Source of the DNA: Tanytarsus gracilentus
Taxonomy: Eukaryota; Arthropoda; Insecta; Diptera; Chironomidae
Reading direction: 5' to 3'
Assembly: GCA_038502055.1 (NCBI GenBank)
Contig: JAXRKN010000044.1
Location: 8,068,501 to 8,132,500, forward strand
Length of the DNA: 64,000 bases
Made by a program: the position numbers and the translations under genes. Below, piece by piece: positions 25,201 to 37,060 of the stretch (positions within the stretch are counted from its first letter, which is position 1; each line of letters begins with the position of its first letter). The notes beneath the pieces were generated by a model. It had not been told where the DNA came from, ran no database searches, and worked only from the letters and a program-made list of their open reading frames with translations.

Positions 25201-28200
25201 ATTATTGTGGGTGATTCTGTGGGTGGTGAAAACTTTTAAGAGTTTAAATTTTTTTCGTTTCAAACTTTCCATAGTTATCTCACTCATAGAATAAAGTTTA
25301 ATTTGTAAAATATCGTTTAAAATTTCAAATCCGTAAAAAATTGCGTGCTAAGCAAAAATAATCAAAGGTTCGAATCCTAAATTTATCAAAATTTGGCATT
25401 TTGGGGTTGTTTTTTAATTTTAATTCTAAAAATATTTATAGGTTCGAATCCTAATTTTGTCTCATTTTTTTTTAATTTTAATTTTTACATCACACTTTCT
25501 ACGAACACTCCCCAAAAACAATATCAAAGGTAGTTAAGCATAGTAAAAAGTTGTTAAGAAAAAAGTTACTCACAGCTGCGCTCAGCAAACTGAGAAGAAA
25601 AAGAGAGTAAAGCAACTGTAAAAAACTGATCACAAAAATTGCTCTCGCGAGCACTTCGATCAGTTGCCTCTCGTCATTCGAGTTCTTCGCAGTCGCTTGA
25701 AAAAGTTTTCTATGAATTTTAAAATTTTAAAGCGAGGCGCCGTGAAAAAAAATAATTAAAGTACGTTGAAATTAATCTTGCATCCAAAAAAAAGAGACTT
25801 TTAAAAAGTTGAGCAAATTTGCATAGATTTTAATTCATTTCTCTGTGAGCTGCTCGCGTTCGTGTGTGCCATTTAAATTTTATGTGATCTCCGCGGCATG
25901 AACTTTCGATTGACCCAGTTTCGAAGCCGCGTGTAAAGAAAATATTGCAAAAGATTTGTGAAAAAAAAGATTCTAGAATTGTTTGTGATCATAAACGACG
26001 CAACTCACGTAGGCTCATCGATAGATCAAATGTTGCCGACTTAATTTGCATAATATTCTTTGAGTACAAGTGAAGAAACAAAATAACCATCAAAAAGTGA
26101 TAACGTGATATGTAAATACATTTTAAAGGCAGATACTTTAGGAAGTGAGCGGCAAGTTTTAAGTGATGTAAGATTTTCGATTTTATTTTCCATCGATGGC
26201 GTCATTAAAAATTCATGATAGTGCAGACACGAGAGAAAGATGCGTTTAATTGATTTGTGACTCATGCATGTGCTGGAAAGGAAATCTTTCGATTATTGTG
26301 CAGCATCGTGACTCATTGTTAGTCACTGTACCGCGAATTTTTTTTCAAAGCCATGAGGCGGAATTGTTGATGATGACATTTCATGCATGCTTTCCTTCTT
26401 GTGAGTGACATTGTAGGAAAATTATGGCTTAGAATGGTTTAAGGGCGAAGGTCTGGAAATTACAAGGATAGAAATTGTTGTTGGGTGTATCACGAAAGCG
26501 AATTAAAATTAATCGTGGATATATTTTTTTTAATCCGACATAAACAAAGGGATTAAAATTTAATTAATTACGTAAAAGTAAATTTTAAAATTAGCAAAAA
26601 AGTCTGAGCGACTAAAATTTAATAAAGTGTCAAAAAACTTAATCTCAGATTAATTTAAATCTTAAGATAAGTAAACCAGTTCTAAGGATTAAAATCAAGC
26701 AAATTTCACTTCCTGATCCAAACAACAGCAAAAATTAATATAAATCTTTAATTTACATGTCTTTGATCATCATCATCACCTTCCTTATGATTTTTAACCT
26801 TTGAAACTAAAAATAAATCTGGACGTCATCCAAAAAATTACAAATTTCAACTCTGTTTATATGAAAGTCTCTAAACAAGAACATACGCGAACTGGAAAAT
26901 TATAAAACACGATGAGAACAATCTCAGCCTTTTGCAACTGCCTAGAATCGGGTAATTACATGAACCGCTGTTTCCTACATCATGCATGAGTAAGAGGAGT
27001 GTATTTAATTAGCTTTAGAATATCTAGGCAAATATGTATATATACAGCACAAATCACTCAAATCAATACCGGTTTCAGCTCACTCTTTCTCCACGAACTA
27101 CGCGCAAATTATCGACTTATTTTATTGTTTTTTCATGATATTTGCTACGTCACGAGCCGGGGCTTGGATTTACCTTGAAAAAAGTATTTTTCATTTGATT
27201 TAAATTCGGTTTTTAGTGCAGCGATCTGTATTTGTAGTAAAAAGTAGATGATTGCCAAAAAAGATTGTTTTATAATAGCTCAAGGAATAGACACTGGCTA
27301 GAAATTAAATAAGAAAGTTAAAAATAAAATTAAGGAAATTATTTATCTTAATTTTAGATCAAGGAAATAAATTTTAAATGAAGAAATTAATTTTGAGTTG
27401 AGAAAAATTAAATTTTAAGTAAGAAAATTTACTTTAAATTAGTAAAACTAATTTTATTCAGAAATAAGCTTTAAATTAGGGAAATTAACTTGTAAGTAAA
27501 AATTAGTTGACTTAATTATTTATGAAAATTAATGTTAAATATTTAGAGTGTCTACTCCTAGACATTTCTTCATTGAAAAGGAAATTTAATTGAATTAAAA
27601 TTGAGACGAAGTTGAACAGTTATGAAAAATTAACTAGCTGCAAGCTTTAAATTCGATTTACCGGTTTCTGTTGAAAACTATAAAAACTCCTCCAAGCTAC
27701 TCAATTAATTCTCTTGATTTCTTTTAAATTAAAATATAAAAGAAGAAGTTCGTTACACCAACGCAATGCTTTTGAGGTTATTGAAGTTCTCTCATCAAGA
27801 GAAAGCCTCGAGGGATTTGTTGGACTGAATTTTATTGATTTTTGTACTTAACTGAAAAGGTCATTAAATGGACATAAAAAACTTTCTGTGGAGGATTGAA
27901 AAATTTTAAAGGTCATTTCTTAATTTTCCTAATTAAAATTAATAGATTTAAAAAATGATTTCTTCGAATTAATAAAATTTTCTGCTTGGTCATTTTTGTC
28001 GAGCAAAAAAAGAAGAATATCGAAAATTATCAACACGAGCGTGGTAATAAAAAATAACAACAGTTTTTTCTCTCACATTTTCGACTAAAAATAACCTCAT
28101 TGAGTTGGTAATAATAAAATTAAATATATACAGTTTAAGTTCTTAGATGTCAACAACATTTACTTTGCACAACAAGCCAATCTCATGACCCATTTCAGAG

Positions 28201-31200
28201 ACATTATTAAAACGGCTCTAAAGCACCGACATAAACTTTCTCTCTCACTCTCCAGAACACTCGTCAGTCTCTCAAATATCTTAGTTACTGTTAAGAAGAT
28301 TTCTCGAAAAAAATTTGTGACATTCTCTTAATTTCTCGGACATACAACTTATAAAGCTCTCGACTTAAATATTACGGTCTATGGTGAAACTCCTAACACA
28401 CATCAGACATCATTTATCACTTTTTTTGTGGAGAATCTTTAAACACAATAGAGATGAAAGGCGTCTTAACATCGAGCAGCAAAAAACGGAAGACGGAGGA
28501 AATACTTTCGCTTTGAGGATGATTAATAAGTTCATGCGTTACGGATCTTTGTGGTGAAAATTGAGGGCTTCGATTCACACATTGTTTCAAAGAAGAATCA
28601 AGATACTTTTTCGATGACAAGATCTTTGTGGGCTTGATTAACATCAACAAGTCATTTTGAAGTAATTTTGAGAGTGAAAATGACGTCACGGAAAAAATTA
28701 AATTATAAATTTTAATTTTTTAATATGAAATTTAAAATTTGAAAAATTATGTTAAATTTAAAAGAGTTTAAAATAAATAAATAATAAACAAAAATTATGA
28801 AATTAAAAAATCGTTAAATTCAAAAAAAAAATTTAAATGTTTAAAAACCGTTAAAAAATTAAAAAGTATTAAAACTTTAAAATTAAAAATCAAGTCACGA
28901 CAAAACTTACAAACCATTCCAAAGTCTAGGGATAAAATAACGGTTTTTGTTGCCATGCTACAGACGGAGAAATGTTCTCAACTTTGTTGACTGACAGCTT
29001 TCGATTTCTCCACTGATATAAAATACTTTTTTCTCTTTTATCACCCACACTCGGTGACGTTTCTCCTTCTGGGTGTCTTTGGCTGATTTGAAGTGAAAAT
29101 TTCTACCTTTTAATCTTGTAAAAGGTACACAATGTCGACTTGATAGGCGGAGAGGGTTTAAGATATTTAATTCCGTTCTTTGTTAGTAAATCATGACAGA
29201 AATGAGTGGAGACAGAAGTGTGTTCTAAGGTGGATTTTACATCATCATTAATAAATTGAGCGACAAAAAAGTTCAAAAATAATTTGACATTTTTTCTTAC
29301 TTTAAAATTAATGCACAAAAAGTATTAAAAACTGACCTAAATTAAATTTTTTGATACCACATTCGAAAAACGATAATCATCTTCTCTCTTTGATTGACCT
29401 TCAAATTGTGCTCTTGAAGAGAACTGATTTCATTTTTATTTTCGAGTTGAGAGACTACATAATGAGAAATCATCACACACGCAAGGTCATTACCATTTTG
29501 CGCCAATTTAATTTATTTTCATTTATACTTAAATCAAAGTACATAAAGTGGTTGCTTGTAATGTGTCAAAACTATTTATAAAGTTTTTATTTACGTTTCA
29601 AAGGCTCAAGGGCTTTACTGAAGAAGTCGCAAGAATTAATTTCTTGCTAATTGGAATCACTCATTGTTAATTGATTTAGTAAAAAGCCAATAAGATAATT
29701 TTTGTGACGTCACAGCTGCCAACGAGCTTGTTTGTGAATTCCTTCGTTCCTGATGAGGTTTCAAAAAATATAAAATTGAGAAAAAAAAACATTTGTCGCT
29801 CGAAATTCTTTGTGGATGCATACGACATTAAAAGTATCTCACTTGTGTAAATAAAATTGCGATGACATCGATTCTCGAGAGTTTGTAATATATGTGACAA
29901 CAATCAATTGACCTTGCGACTCTTTTATGCTTCCATTTCTACGCACACTTCTTTGTAGTGCTTCCGCGTTTTATAAGGCATGCAACCGACCATATGAATG
30001 ATTCATTTAACAGATGTCTGATTTGCATTCAACAACGGTCATTGGAATTTCACATTATTCCTTTTTAAAAGTCAGTGATCTCACTGTGTGTTAGAACTTT
30101 AGAATGAAGACGGTTTGAAGTAGATTTTATTTAATTTATGTGGAGTTAATTTTAGATTTTGGGTTGAGAATAAATTTTAAACTTTTGAAATTCTTAATAA
30201 ATAAAAGCTTGAAGTTTCCTGTTTGTTTTTAAACCTGAATTTAATTTGTTAATTGCTTTAATTTGATAAATTATTATTTTTAATATGTACAAATTAAAAT
30301 TAGTTTTAAAATTAAATCAATAACTATTTTTCAAATTATTTAAAATTTAGAGTTAATTAAAAATTTACTTAAAACTAATTCAAAAATGATTCTTAAATTA
30401 ATTTACAATTAATTAAAAATTTATTTAAAGTTGACTTAAAATTAGTTAAAATCAAGACTAATTTTAATTTCAAATAATTAAAAACTCGTTTTCAAATTTA
30501 CGCAATTTTTCAAGCATAAAAAATTTAATTATTAATTTTAAACCGGTTAAAAGTTCAAAAAACTATAAAAATTTTATGAAACTCTTTAAAATCCTACAAA
30601 GATGAAATTTTCAAAATCTTCAACTTAAGTTCCATTTAATTAGTTTTGCATCTCCTAAAGCTCTAATATTCAATTTAATATATCACATTTCAACATTTAA
30701 TTGCTCTCATCTACCCGAAAGCTTGTTTAAACATTGACCCAGGTCACGATGTTAAGTCATGTTGCCCATCGTGATTGAATCTTGTTTCGATATTTCATAA
30801 AGTCACAACTAAGGTTGTGAAGGAGTTATCGCCATGACATAAAAGAGGTTGTTGAGTCAAATTTCAGCACAAAATGCTAATCCTGCCCTCCGTCAGAAAA
30901 GAAAAGAAGCTTAAACAACTCACTCTAAATAATTTATTATTTTCCACACCGACTCACATGAATTGTGTACAAATAGACTTTAGAGAAAAGCCATTTTCAT
31001 GTTCTCTTCACCCAATTTCAAATTGCAAAAGCATCACCATGACATTTGACACTTTTTCTCCTCTCACTCGTCGAAATGAACACGAAAATTGGGAAGGCGG
31101 GTGAGTTCAAAAGCTCATAAAGATGTAAATTGTTAAGTAGCACTCCTTCGATTCCATTATGGTCCGATTCTGAGTGTAAACGGATTTTCTATACAAAGCT

Positions 31201-34200
31201 CTCATAACACACTGGTTCAGGTATATGTACTTTTTTACCAGCAAAAAAAAATTCAAAGATAACTTGGGTTCAATTTCAAAGAGAAAATTTAATCATTTTA
31301 CCCCATTTTGTATGAAAAAACTGCAAATTTGGTTCATTTTTAAAATTGATTTTAAGATAAACGGGCACGAACGGGCACACCAAAGTGTTTTCATTCGATA
31401 GATTTATGCTTTAGCTGTTAGAATTCGAAACTTTTAGAGTAAAGCTTGGTAAAGCTTTTTTCGTAGATCAATTTTTGTGAAGGTCCGTTTGATGTATTTT
31501 GCTTACTCATTTTAAGGCAGTTCCAAAGTTTAAAAAAAATTAAATTAAATTTGATAAAAAACTTCAAAGCATGTTCTCGCATTTTACTTATTTAATTTGA
31601 AAATTAAGATGTTTGAATCAAAGTTAAAAGGGGTAAACTAAAAATGTTGTTTTTAGCAATATTATAGTCAGTCACTTTGAACCCTAAATGCGGCTTAATT
31701 TCCCTGGTTCAAAGTGCTGAAAATTTGAGGACTTATAAAGAAAGGTCAGAACTACTTGAAAAATGACGTTTTGTTTCTGAAAACAGACCTTGCCTTTTTG
31801 GAAAATAATATATATGAAACTGAACCAGTGTGCATAATGGCTTTTGAGTGTCACACAATAATACATTTTTACTCTCCACTGTATGAGTGAATGCAGAAAA
31901 AGTGTTTCTCAATAAGGAACAGGAAGTGGAGAGAGAAATTCTCAAGAAAACACAATAAAAGTCTTGAGACTTGAGTTCGATGAATTTAAGGTCAGCTTTA
32001 AGAGCTTTCAAGAACATTTTTATTAAAAATTATTAAATTGAAATGTCTCGATGAACTCTATGAATTTACGGGGTCGAGAAATTCTCTAATGAAAATTTTA
32101 GCAATTTAAATTCTGATGTAATTCGATCGTTTGATCAAGGGGTGGAAGATTTTGTTAAAACTTGAAGCTTTTTTATTTTTTTGAATTTAAAAATTAAAAA
32201 GAATTAAATTTTTGTATTTTTAAAATTTTCCACACCTTGGACACTCGCTAAAAACAAGACTCTTCATTAAAACATTTTAGTTATTGGAACAATGAGCCAT
32301 AAAATTTCTCTCTCTCTGTTTTCTTTAATTCCTTTACGATGTCTTAATTAGGAAGTCATAAATACAAATTTTTGCCTCTTTCCACCCATTCAGGCTTCAA
32401 TTTCCAAACATCCATAGTGTGCACAAAAACAATATAATCTCGGAATTTATGGAGTCGTCAATTGTGTGCCAGACGACGATAGTAATAACTTTTACAATGG
32501 TCTTAACCCTTTCTGCTGTCTCACATATCGTAGAATTTATGAGTGGACAATTTAGCTTTCTGTGAAGCGAAAGGAGGAGAAAACAAATGTTGCCATTTGC
32601 CGGAAAAAAAATATTTGTAAAATAATTTAAATAAATTTTTGCGTAAGACGGTAAAAATAAACGTACGGAAAAGGAAAATAAATCACGAGCGTAAAATATG
32701 AGTGCCTAAATTCGAGCTCATTGAATTTTGTAGCTCGTAAAAAAATTCATTGTTTCATTCTTTGATTCCATTTAACATTTCCGTCAAACAATGCAATGAC
32801 GGCATGGTTTAAAAGCAAAAGTGTTTAATTGTTCCGCTCGTAAAACAAAATTTGAGGCATTTTATCGTCATCAAAACATCTGGAAATTTTGTATGTGCAC
32901 ATACGCAAACACTTTTCACTTTTCATCAACATGCGAGTGTGAAACAATTCTCTGAACATTTTTGCTAATTTGTTTATTTTTGCTCTCTTTTTGTGTCTTT
33001 CTTTCTCACTCTATCAAATGTTCAAATTGCCGAAAAATAACAAAATCAAGGGACGAAAATTTTTGCGATTTTTTAAAATTATAACGGTTTTTTATTTTTT
33101 AAATTTTTTTATTTGAACAAAGAAATTTTTATTAATTTATTTCCATCCCTTGCATTTGTAACATTATCATCTCATTTGCTCTTTCTCATTAATGTTTTCC
33201 TTTGAATTGTAATTACAACCAAATAGTAAACACTAAAAAAACTTTGAAAGTGTAAACATGAAATTTAGTTTACATTTAAATTCAGCTCTTTCGTAACGAA
33301 AATTTTTTTGTTGCTGAAATTCCCACTCATGATTCAGTTTCTTTGGAATACGACCGTTGAGTCAATTCTTTTTTATATCCGGAAGAAGGAAAATATTCAT
33401 GGATGTTTATCGCTTACTTTCTCCCTGATGATGGTCCATAATTTTACGGATACACACATGCAATTAACAACTGACCATAAACATGTAGCTTGAAGATTAT
33501 GGGGATGAAAAAAGGGGTGGACATTTTTAAATTTTAAAGTTGAATTTAAAAAATTTAAATGATAAAAAATTTAATAATTTTTTCTATCAAAATTAAGTCT
33601 TGAAAAAGTTTTCATCCCTCGCTAACTCTTCTATACCTTTTGTCGGCTCAGGAAGCTGCTAAAATATGCTCGATAGCCGGTAAAATTAAATATTCATTGG
33701 CATTAAATCCCCTCCAGGGTGTAATATCCTTTTAATTGTACTCGAGATTTTTTTATTTAAAGCGGACAATCTCTGTGAGTAAAAAATTCAAGCCGACCGG
33801 TGGTTTTCAACTCACATCCTACTAAAATTTTTAATGGATCCAAAACTCTCTCTTTTTTTACATCACACCCGGAGTTGTAAGAGGCTTACTCAAAAAACTA
33901 TTTTTACAGTAATCCTCTCTCACATCATTACCGTCAACAATCCCATTCACCTAGATCTAACTACTTCAGCTCTCACTCAGACTCGATGGAAAAATGTAAA
34001 TTTTTCAAGTGCGACAAAAAAAATTCTGTGTTTTCATAATGAAGCTTGGGGAAGGTTTATCATGTTTACCATGAGGGCCACAAATGAGAGTTGACATAAA
34101 GCCGAGTGTAAAATTTAAAAGTGAACAAGAATTTTCATCGGAATTTTGGGTTGTAAAATATTTTTCCATGCGATAATGAAAGAAATTTTTTTAATTTGAT

Positions 34201-37060
34201 GCTCAGCAAAATTTTTTAATCCTTGTTAAAAATTCAAATCATAATGAAAAGTTTTTCAATCGACCTTAAAGTTTACTCTTCAAGTCCACCCCCTCTAGCT
34301 TCTAGAAATGTAAAAAAGTTTTTTATGAATTATTTTTCTCAGTTTCAATTAAGTTAATTTTTGTTTGAAAACGAGACTATCAAAAACACTCTTTGCAATC
34401 CCTCTCATCATCATTATTATGATAAAACCATTGTGAGCTTTCTATGAGGAAAAAAGATATTCACTATCTAGACGTCATAATCCATCTGGCTTTTGCCGGA
34501 ATGTTCAAGTCACATTCAGCTGTGTGTTGAAGTGCTAATCACTCGATGATATTTCATATCATTTTGCACGTACTTATTATCACGTTTGTGGAGCAAGTTT
34601 CTAAAAATAATTAATTGTTTTTTTATTTTTTTTCCTCTACGGCTCAGTGAGAGGTTTGAGATGTTTCAAATCGAAGATTTAAAATTAATTTTTGGTATTA
34701 TGCGAAATTAAGGAAAACATGCGAAATAATATGCGAACATGCGATCGAATACAGTTGGATATATGCGAAAATGCGATCAAATACATCGCATGTTTAACAC
34801 TTAAAGATGTTAAACTTTTTATTTTTTACATAAACATTTTTTAAATTTTTCTCATTTCCTTATCTAAATATTTTTATTTGAAAATCTCAAAATAATTTCA
34901 CACCTAATTATAGCTCCGCTATATATTAATTTTGGATTTTTCCAAAACCTGTTTTCGACCCCTAGTGCCAAGACATTACATTGTGCAATACCAAAACATA
35001 TATTCAAATGATAGGCCTAGCCAAACCCTACAAACTGGCGAAAACAGATTTGAAATCGGTTGCTCCTACGAGGAGTTAGAGCCATTTAAGTCATCTTACT
35101 TTCTTACTTTCTCACTTTCTTACTTTCTTACGATCTTAGTGAACGCCATATCTCAGGGTGGTGGTTTGTGGGTTTGTGGTGTGTTTTGGTTCTGTGGGGT
35201 TTTGTTTTGAGGTGACCCTCCAAGGACCGTCTGGGAAATGCTTTATTTCTCTTTTGTTTGGGTTGTTGATCGTAATTGATGGTGATTGATTGGTTTTGAG
35301 GAATGTCCATCATGGCCGGCCAGGAGTGCCACTAATGTCCATTTTTCAGAACTATGGCTTCATGTAAGTCGTTGAACTCGTCATTGCATCAGGAATCGAT
35401 TGACACTGACGATTTTTGAGGAATGTCCATCATGACCGGCCAGGAGTGCCACTAATGTCCATTTTTTAGAACTATGGCTTCATGTATGTCGTTGAACTCG
35501 TCATTGCATCAGGAATCGATTGACACTGACGATTTTTGAGGAATGTCCATCATGGTCGGCCAGGAGTGCCACTAATGCCCATTGCAACGGAGTAGGGTAC
35601 TAATCTATGCGGAGCTATTGGAAATGGCAACGCCGTTTGCAGACCCATCTTGTATTAAATTTGCAAATATTATTTTTGGTTCTCCGCATGACACCTTTTA
35701 GCGTGTTCTTAACACACGTTTTTAAAAAAAATGATTAATGACGCTCTAATCTCTTCAATTATCAGCAAACTTCAAATTAATTTTTTTCTTTCTTTCTTTT
35801 CAGTCATGACAATGGAGGACTCAAGAACACAAAGACCATATCGTGAGTATAGTAATACAAATCAACTCATCAATTACACGGAGAGTTATCGTCCTTTTCG
35901 CTTTTAGGTTATGGCATGATTTTACTCTGTCTCGGTGCGCTGATAAATTGGCTTGGCATTTCTGAGCCGGTGAGCCAGAATTCAGAGCCGATTCGATATC
36001 TCGGGGTGGCATGCATTATGGGTTTGTAATTAAAAGACAAAGATCGAGCATAAAATTATTTCCGCATAAATATCTCTGCAGGTGGAGCAATCCTCATACT
36101 CAGTGCGATGTGTTGTTGGCTTAAGGCACCAAACAGGACAGCTGATGGCAATGAAGAGGTAATTATTTTCGTCTCCCCTTTCTCTGCACGAACATGGAGA
36201 TATCATTAGGATTTAATTTTCACACAAGCATACATAAATTCAGTCAACCTCGAGATCTGATGTTGTCTACAGCTCTGGGGTAGTTCGAGGGGTGGAAACT
36301 AATATTCCGAAAAACAAAATTTAATTTTTTATACCTTTAGAAAATTTAAGAATTTAAAACCTAAGTTACCACCCCTCCCTCGACACCTTTTATCGCCTCC
36401 TTTTCTTCTCTCCATGCTAACGTATATGAAAAAATAAATCACCATTGTAGTCTCATTACGAAAGCTTTTAATGTCCGATAATTATGGCAAGACTCGAACA
36501 ACACACTTTTTGTGAGTGTGTTTGTGAGATAGATAGTCGAGCTTTAATGGCTCAATAAATTCGAAAGTACATGGAGAAGAGGATGGACGATGAAAGGGAA
36601 ATTAAGAATTAATTACACAAGGCAATAAATTTATTTTCATGTTCTCTTTTTTTCGCAGAATAATGACCCAATTCATGTTATCGCCATCAATGATGAGCGT
36701 AGGCGTGAGAAGCCGCCAGATTATGATCAAGTTACGTCGAGTCCGCCGAGCTATGATGACGCTATAAAACTCAATCCAAATGCATTACTATCACAGCCAA
36801 ATAGCAATAACATTTTTCTGCCAACCCAGCAACAACAACAATCCATCAATGGTGGTGCTACAAATAATGCCTTTAGTATAAGCAGCGAGACGACACAATC
36901 ATCCTCCTCTCGACCGAGCTCCTCATCATTTCCAAATAGCATCATCAATAAACTTAGAGCGGGTGGCAGCAATGCGACGCTAAGCGTCGAAAATGAAAAG
37001 TCAGATTCTCCGCCGCCTTACACCATCACAACGACAGTAATGACGACGCCAACGAGTTGA
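19205..37060 (+). CDS. Two-pass membrane protein with PPxY motifs, about 218 aa, five coding exons
   Basis: Exons 2-5 are 35804-35842, 35908-36021, 36082-36158 and 36659-37060, all joined by GT-AG sites in frame and ending in TGA. Residue 23 onward gives a hydrophobic segment (GYGMILLCLGALINWLGI). A second one (about 53-73, ending AMCCWL) follows a short polar loop. The remaining 140 residues are a disordered tail with KPPDYDQV, PPSYDDA and PPPYTI; PPxY motifs bind WW domains such as those of Nedd4-type ubiquitin ligases. The tail also has Gln and Ser runs. Exon 1 (19205-19229, MNTTNQIT plus one base, donor A/gtgagtgag) is proposed because its phase fits exon 2 (ATC) and it follows a UTR-like stretch. 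If wrong, translation starts at ATG 35806 or 35812. I do not recognise a named orthologue. Confidence 0.65.
20896..20906 (-). repeat. B-box-like motif GGTTCGAATCC, minus strand
   Basis: The plus strand GGATTCGAACC is the exact reverse complement of the B-box 11-mer. No tRNA body is present. Confidence 0.5.
21043..21078. repeat. Short hairpin with E-box CAGCTG
   Basis: CTGTTGC-GAA-GCAACAG forms a perfect 7-bp stem with a three-base loop. It overlaps the palindrome CAACAGCTGTTG. It may be a binding site or simply a short palindrome. Confidence 0.4.
21496..21933. mobile_element. MITE-like nested inverted-repeat element, about 438 bp
   Basis: The outer arms 21496-21603 and about 21826-21933 are reverse complements over roughly 108 bp with about one clear mismatch (GTATAACTAGG versus GTACAACTAGG). 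A second inverted pair sits inside: AAGATCCAAAAACTAGAGAAG...GGAGCGGT at about 21720-21752 against ACCGCTCC...TTTGGATCTT at about 21779-21809. The high arm identity suggests recent insertion or gene conversion. There is no open frame for a transposase and no clear target duplication. Confidence 0.8.
22690..22700 (+). repeat. B-box-like motif GGTTCGAATCC
   Basis: An exact B-box 11-mer followed by TTAAAATTAAAC; the following A/T sequence differs slightly from the TAAATTT copies. Confidence 0.55.
23193..23295. repeat. Foldback element, GGGGTTGGAACACT family
   Basis: Left GGGGTTGGAACACT and right TGTGTTCAAACCCT are imperfect inverted repeats around an A/T core. Confidence 0.6.
25367..25377 (+). 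repeat. B-box-like motif GGTTCGAATCC
   Basis: An exact B-box 11-mer followed by TAAATTTATCAAAATTT. A second copy lies only 74 bp downstream at 25441. Confidence 0.6.
25441..25451 (+). repeat. B-box-like motif GGTTCGAATCC
   Basis: An exact B-box 11-mer followed by TAATTTTGTCTCA and a T9 run within about 15 bp, which resembles a Pol III terminator. Confidence 0.6.
31208..31832. repeat. Possible element bounded by CACACTGGTTCAG inverted ends
   Basis: CACACTGGTTCAG at 31208-31220 recurs as its exact reverse complement at 31820-31832. Similar flanking bases (CATAA on one side, ATTATG on the other) extend it imperfectly. The 600-bp interior has ACGGGCACGAACGGGCAC and no frame. It could be a degraded MITE. 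Confidence 0.35.
32139..32240. repeat. Foldback element, GGGGTGGAA family
   Basis: Left AGGGGTGGAAGATTTT and right AAAATTTTCCACACCTT are inverted repeats around an A/T core with a poly-T tract. Confidence 0.6.
33514..33619. repeat. Foldback element, GGGGTGGACA family
   Basis: Left GGGGTGGACATTTTT and right AAAGTTTTCATCCCTC are imperfect inverted repeats around an A/T core. Confidence 0.5.
35298..35585. repeat. 120-bp tandem repeat, about 2.4 copies
   Basis: The motif GAGGAATGTCCATCATG starts at 35298, 35418 and 35538, exactly 120 bp apart. The first two units are nearly identical over the full length and the third stops after about 48 bp. The unit is more GC-rich than its surroundings. Upstream (34930-35290) lies other atypical DNA with TTTCTTAC runs and a G/T-rich tract, so the block may be part of a larger repeat insertion. 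Confidence 0.85.
36288..36376. repeat. Foldback element in the last intron of the membrane protein gene
   Basis: Left AGGGGTGGAAACT and right AGTTACCACCCCT are inverted repeats around an A/T core. It lies within intron 36159-36658. Confidence 0.65.

Larger units (their letters stand above)
19230..35803. other. 16.6 kb probable first intron, repeat-bearing, no supported gene inside
   Basis: If exon 1 at 19205 is right, all of this is intron; otherwise it is intergenic. I find no coding signal. It contains B-box-like motifs (20896 minus, 22690, 25367, 25441), a nested inverted-repeat element at 21496-21933, foldback copies at 23193-23295, 32139-32240 and 33514-33619, a pair of CACACTGGTTCAG inverted ends (31208/31820), and a 120-bp tandem repeat just before exon 2. 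Very A/T-rich low-complexity DNA fills 28690-28880 and 30120-30620. Confidence 0.5.

Noticed and set aside
34932..35210. 92-codon frame
   Set aside because: It lies in the repeat-like block and encodes low-complexity SYFLTFSLSYFLT-type sequence.
35298..35585. Regular repeats that could suggest a CRISPR array
   Set aside because: The 120-bp units are near-identical along their full length with no variable spacers, and the genome is eukaryotic.
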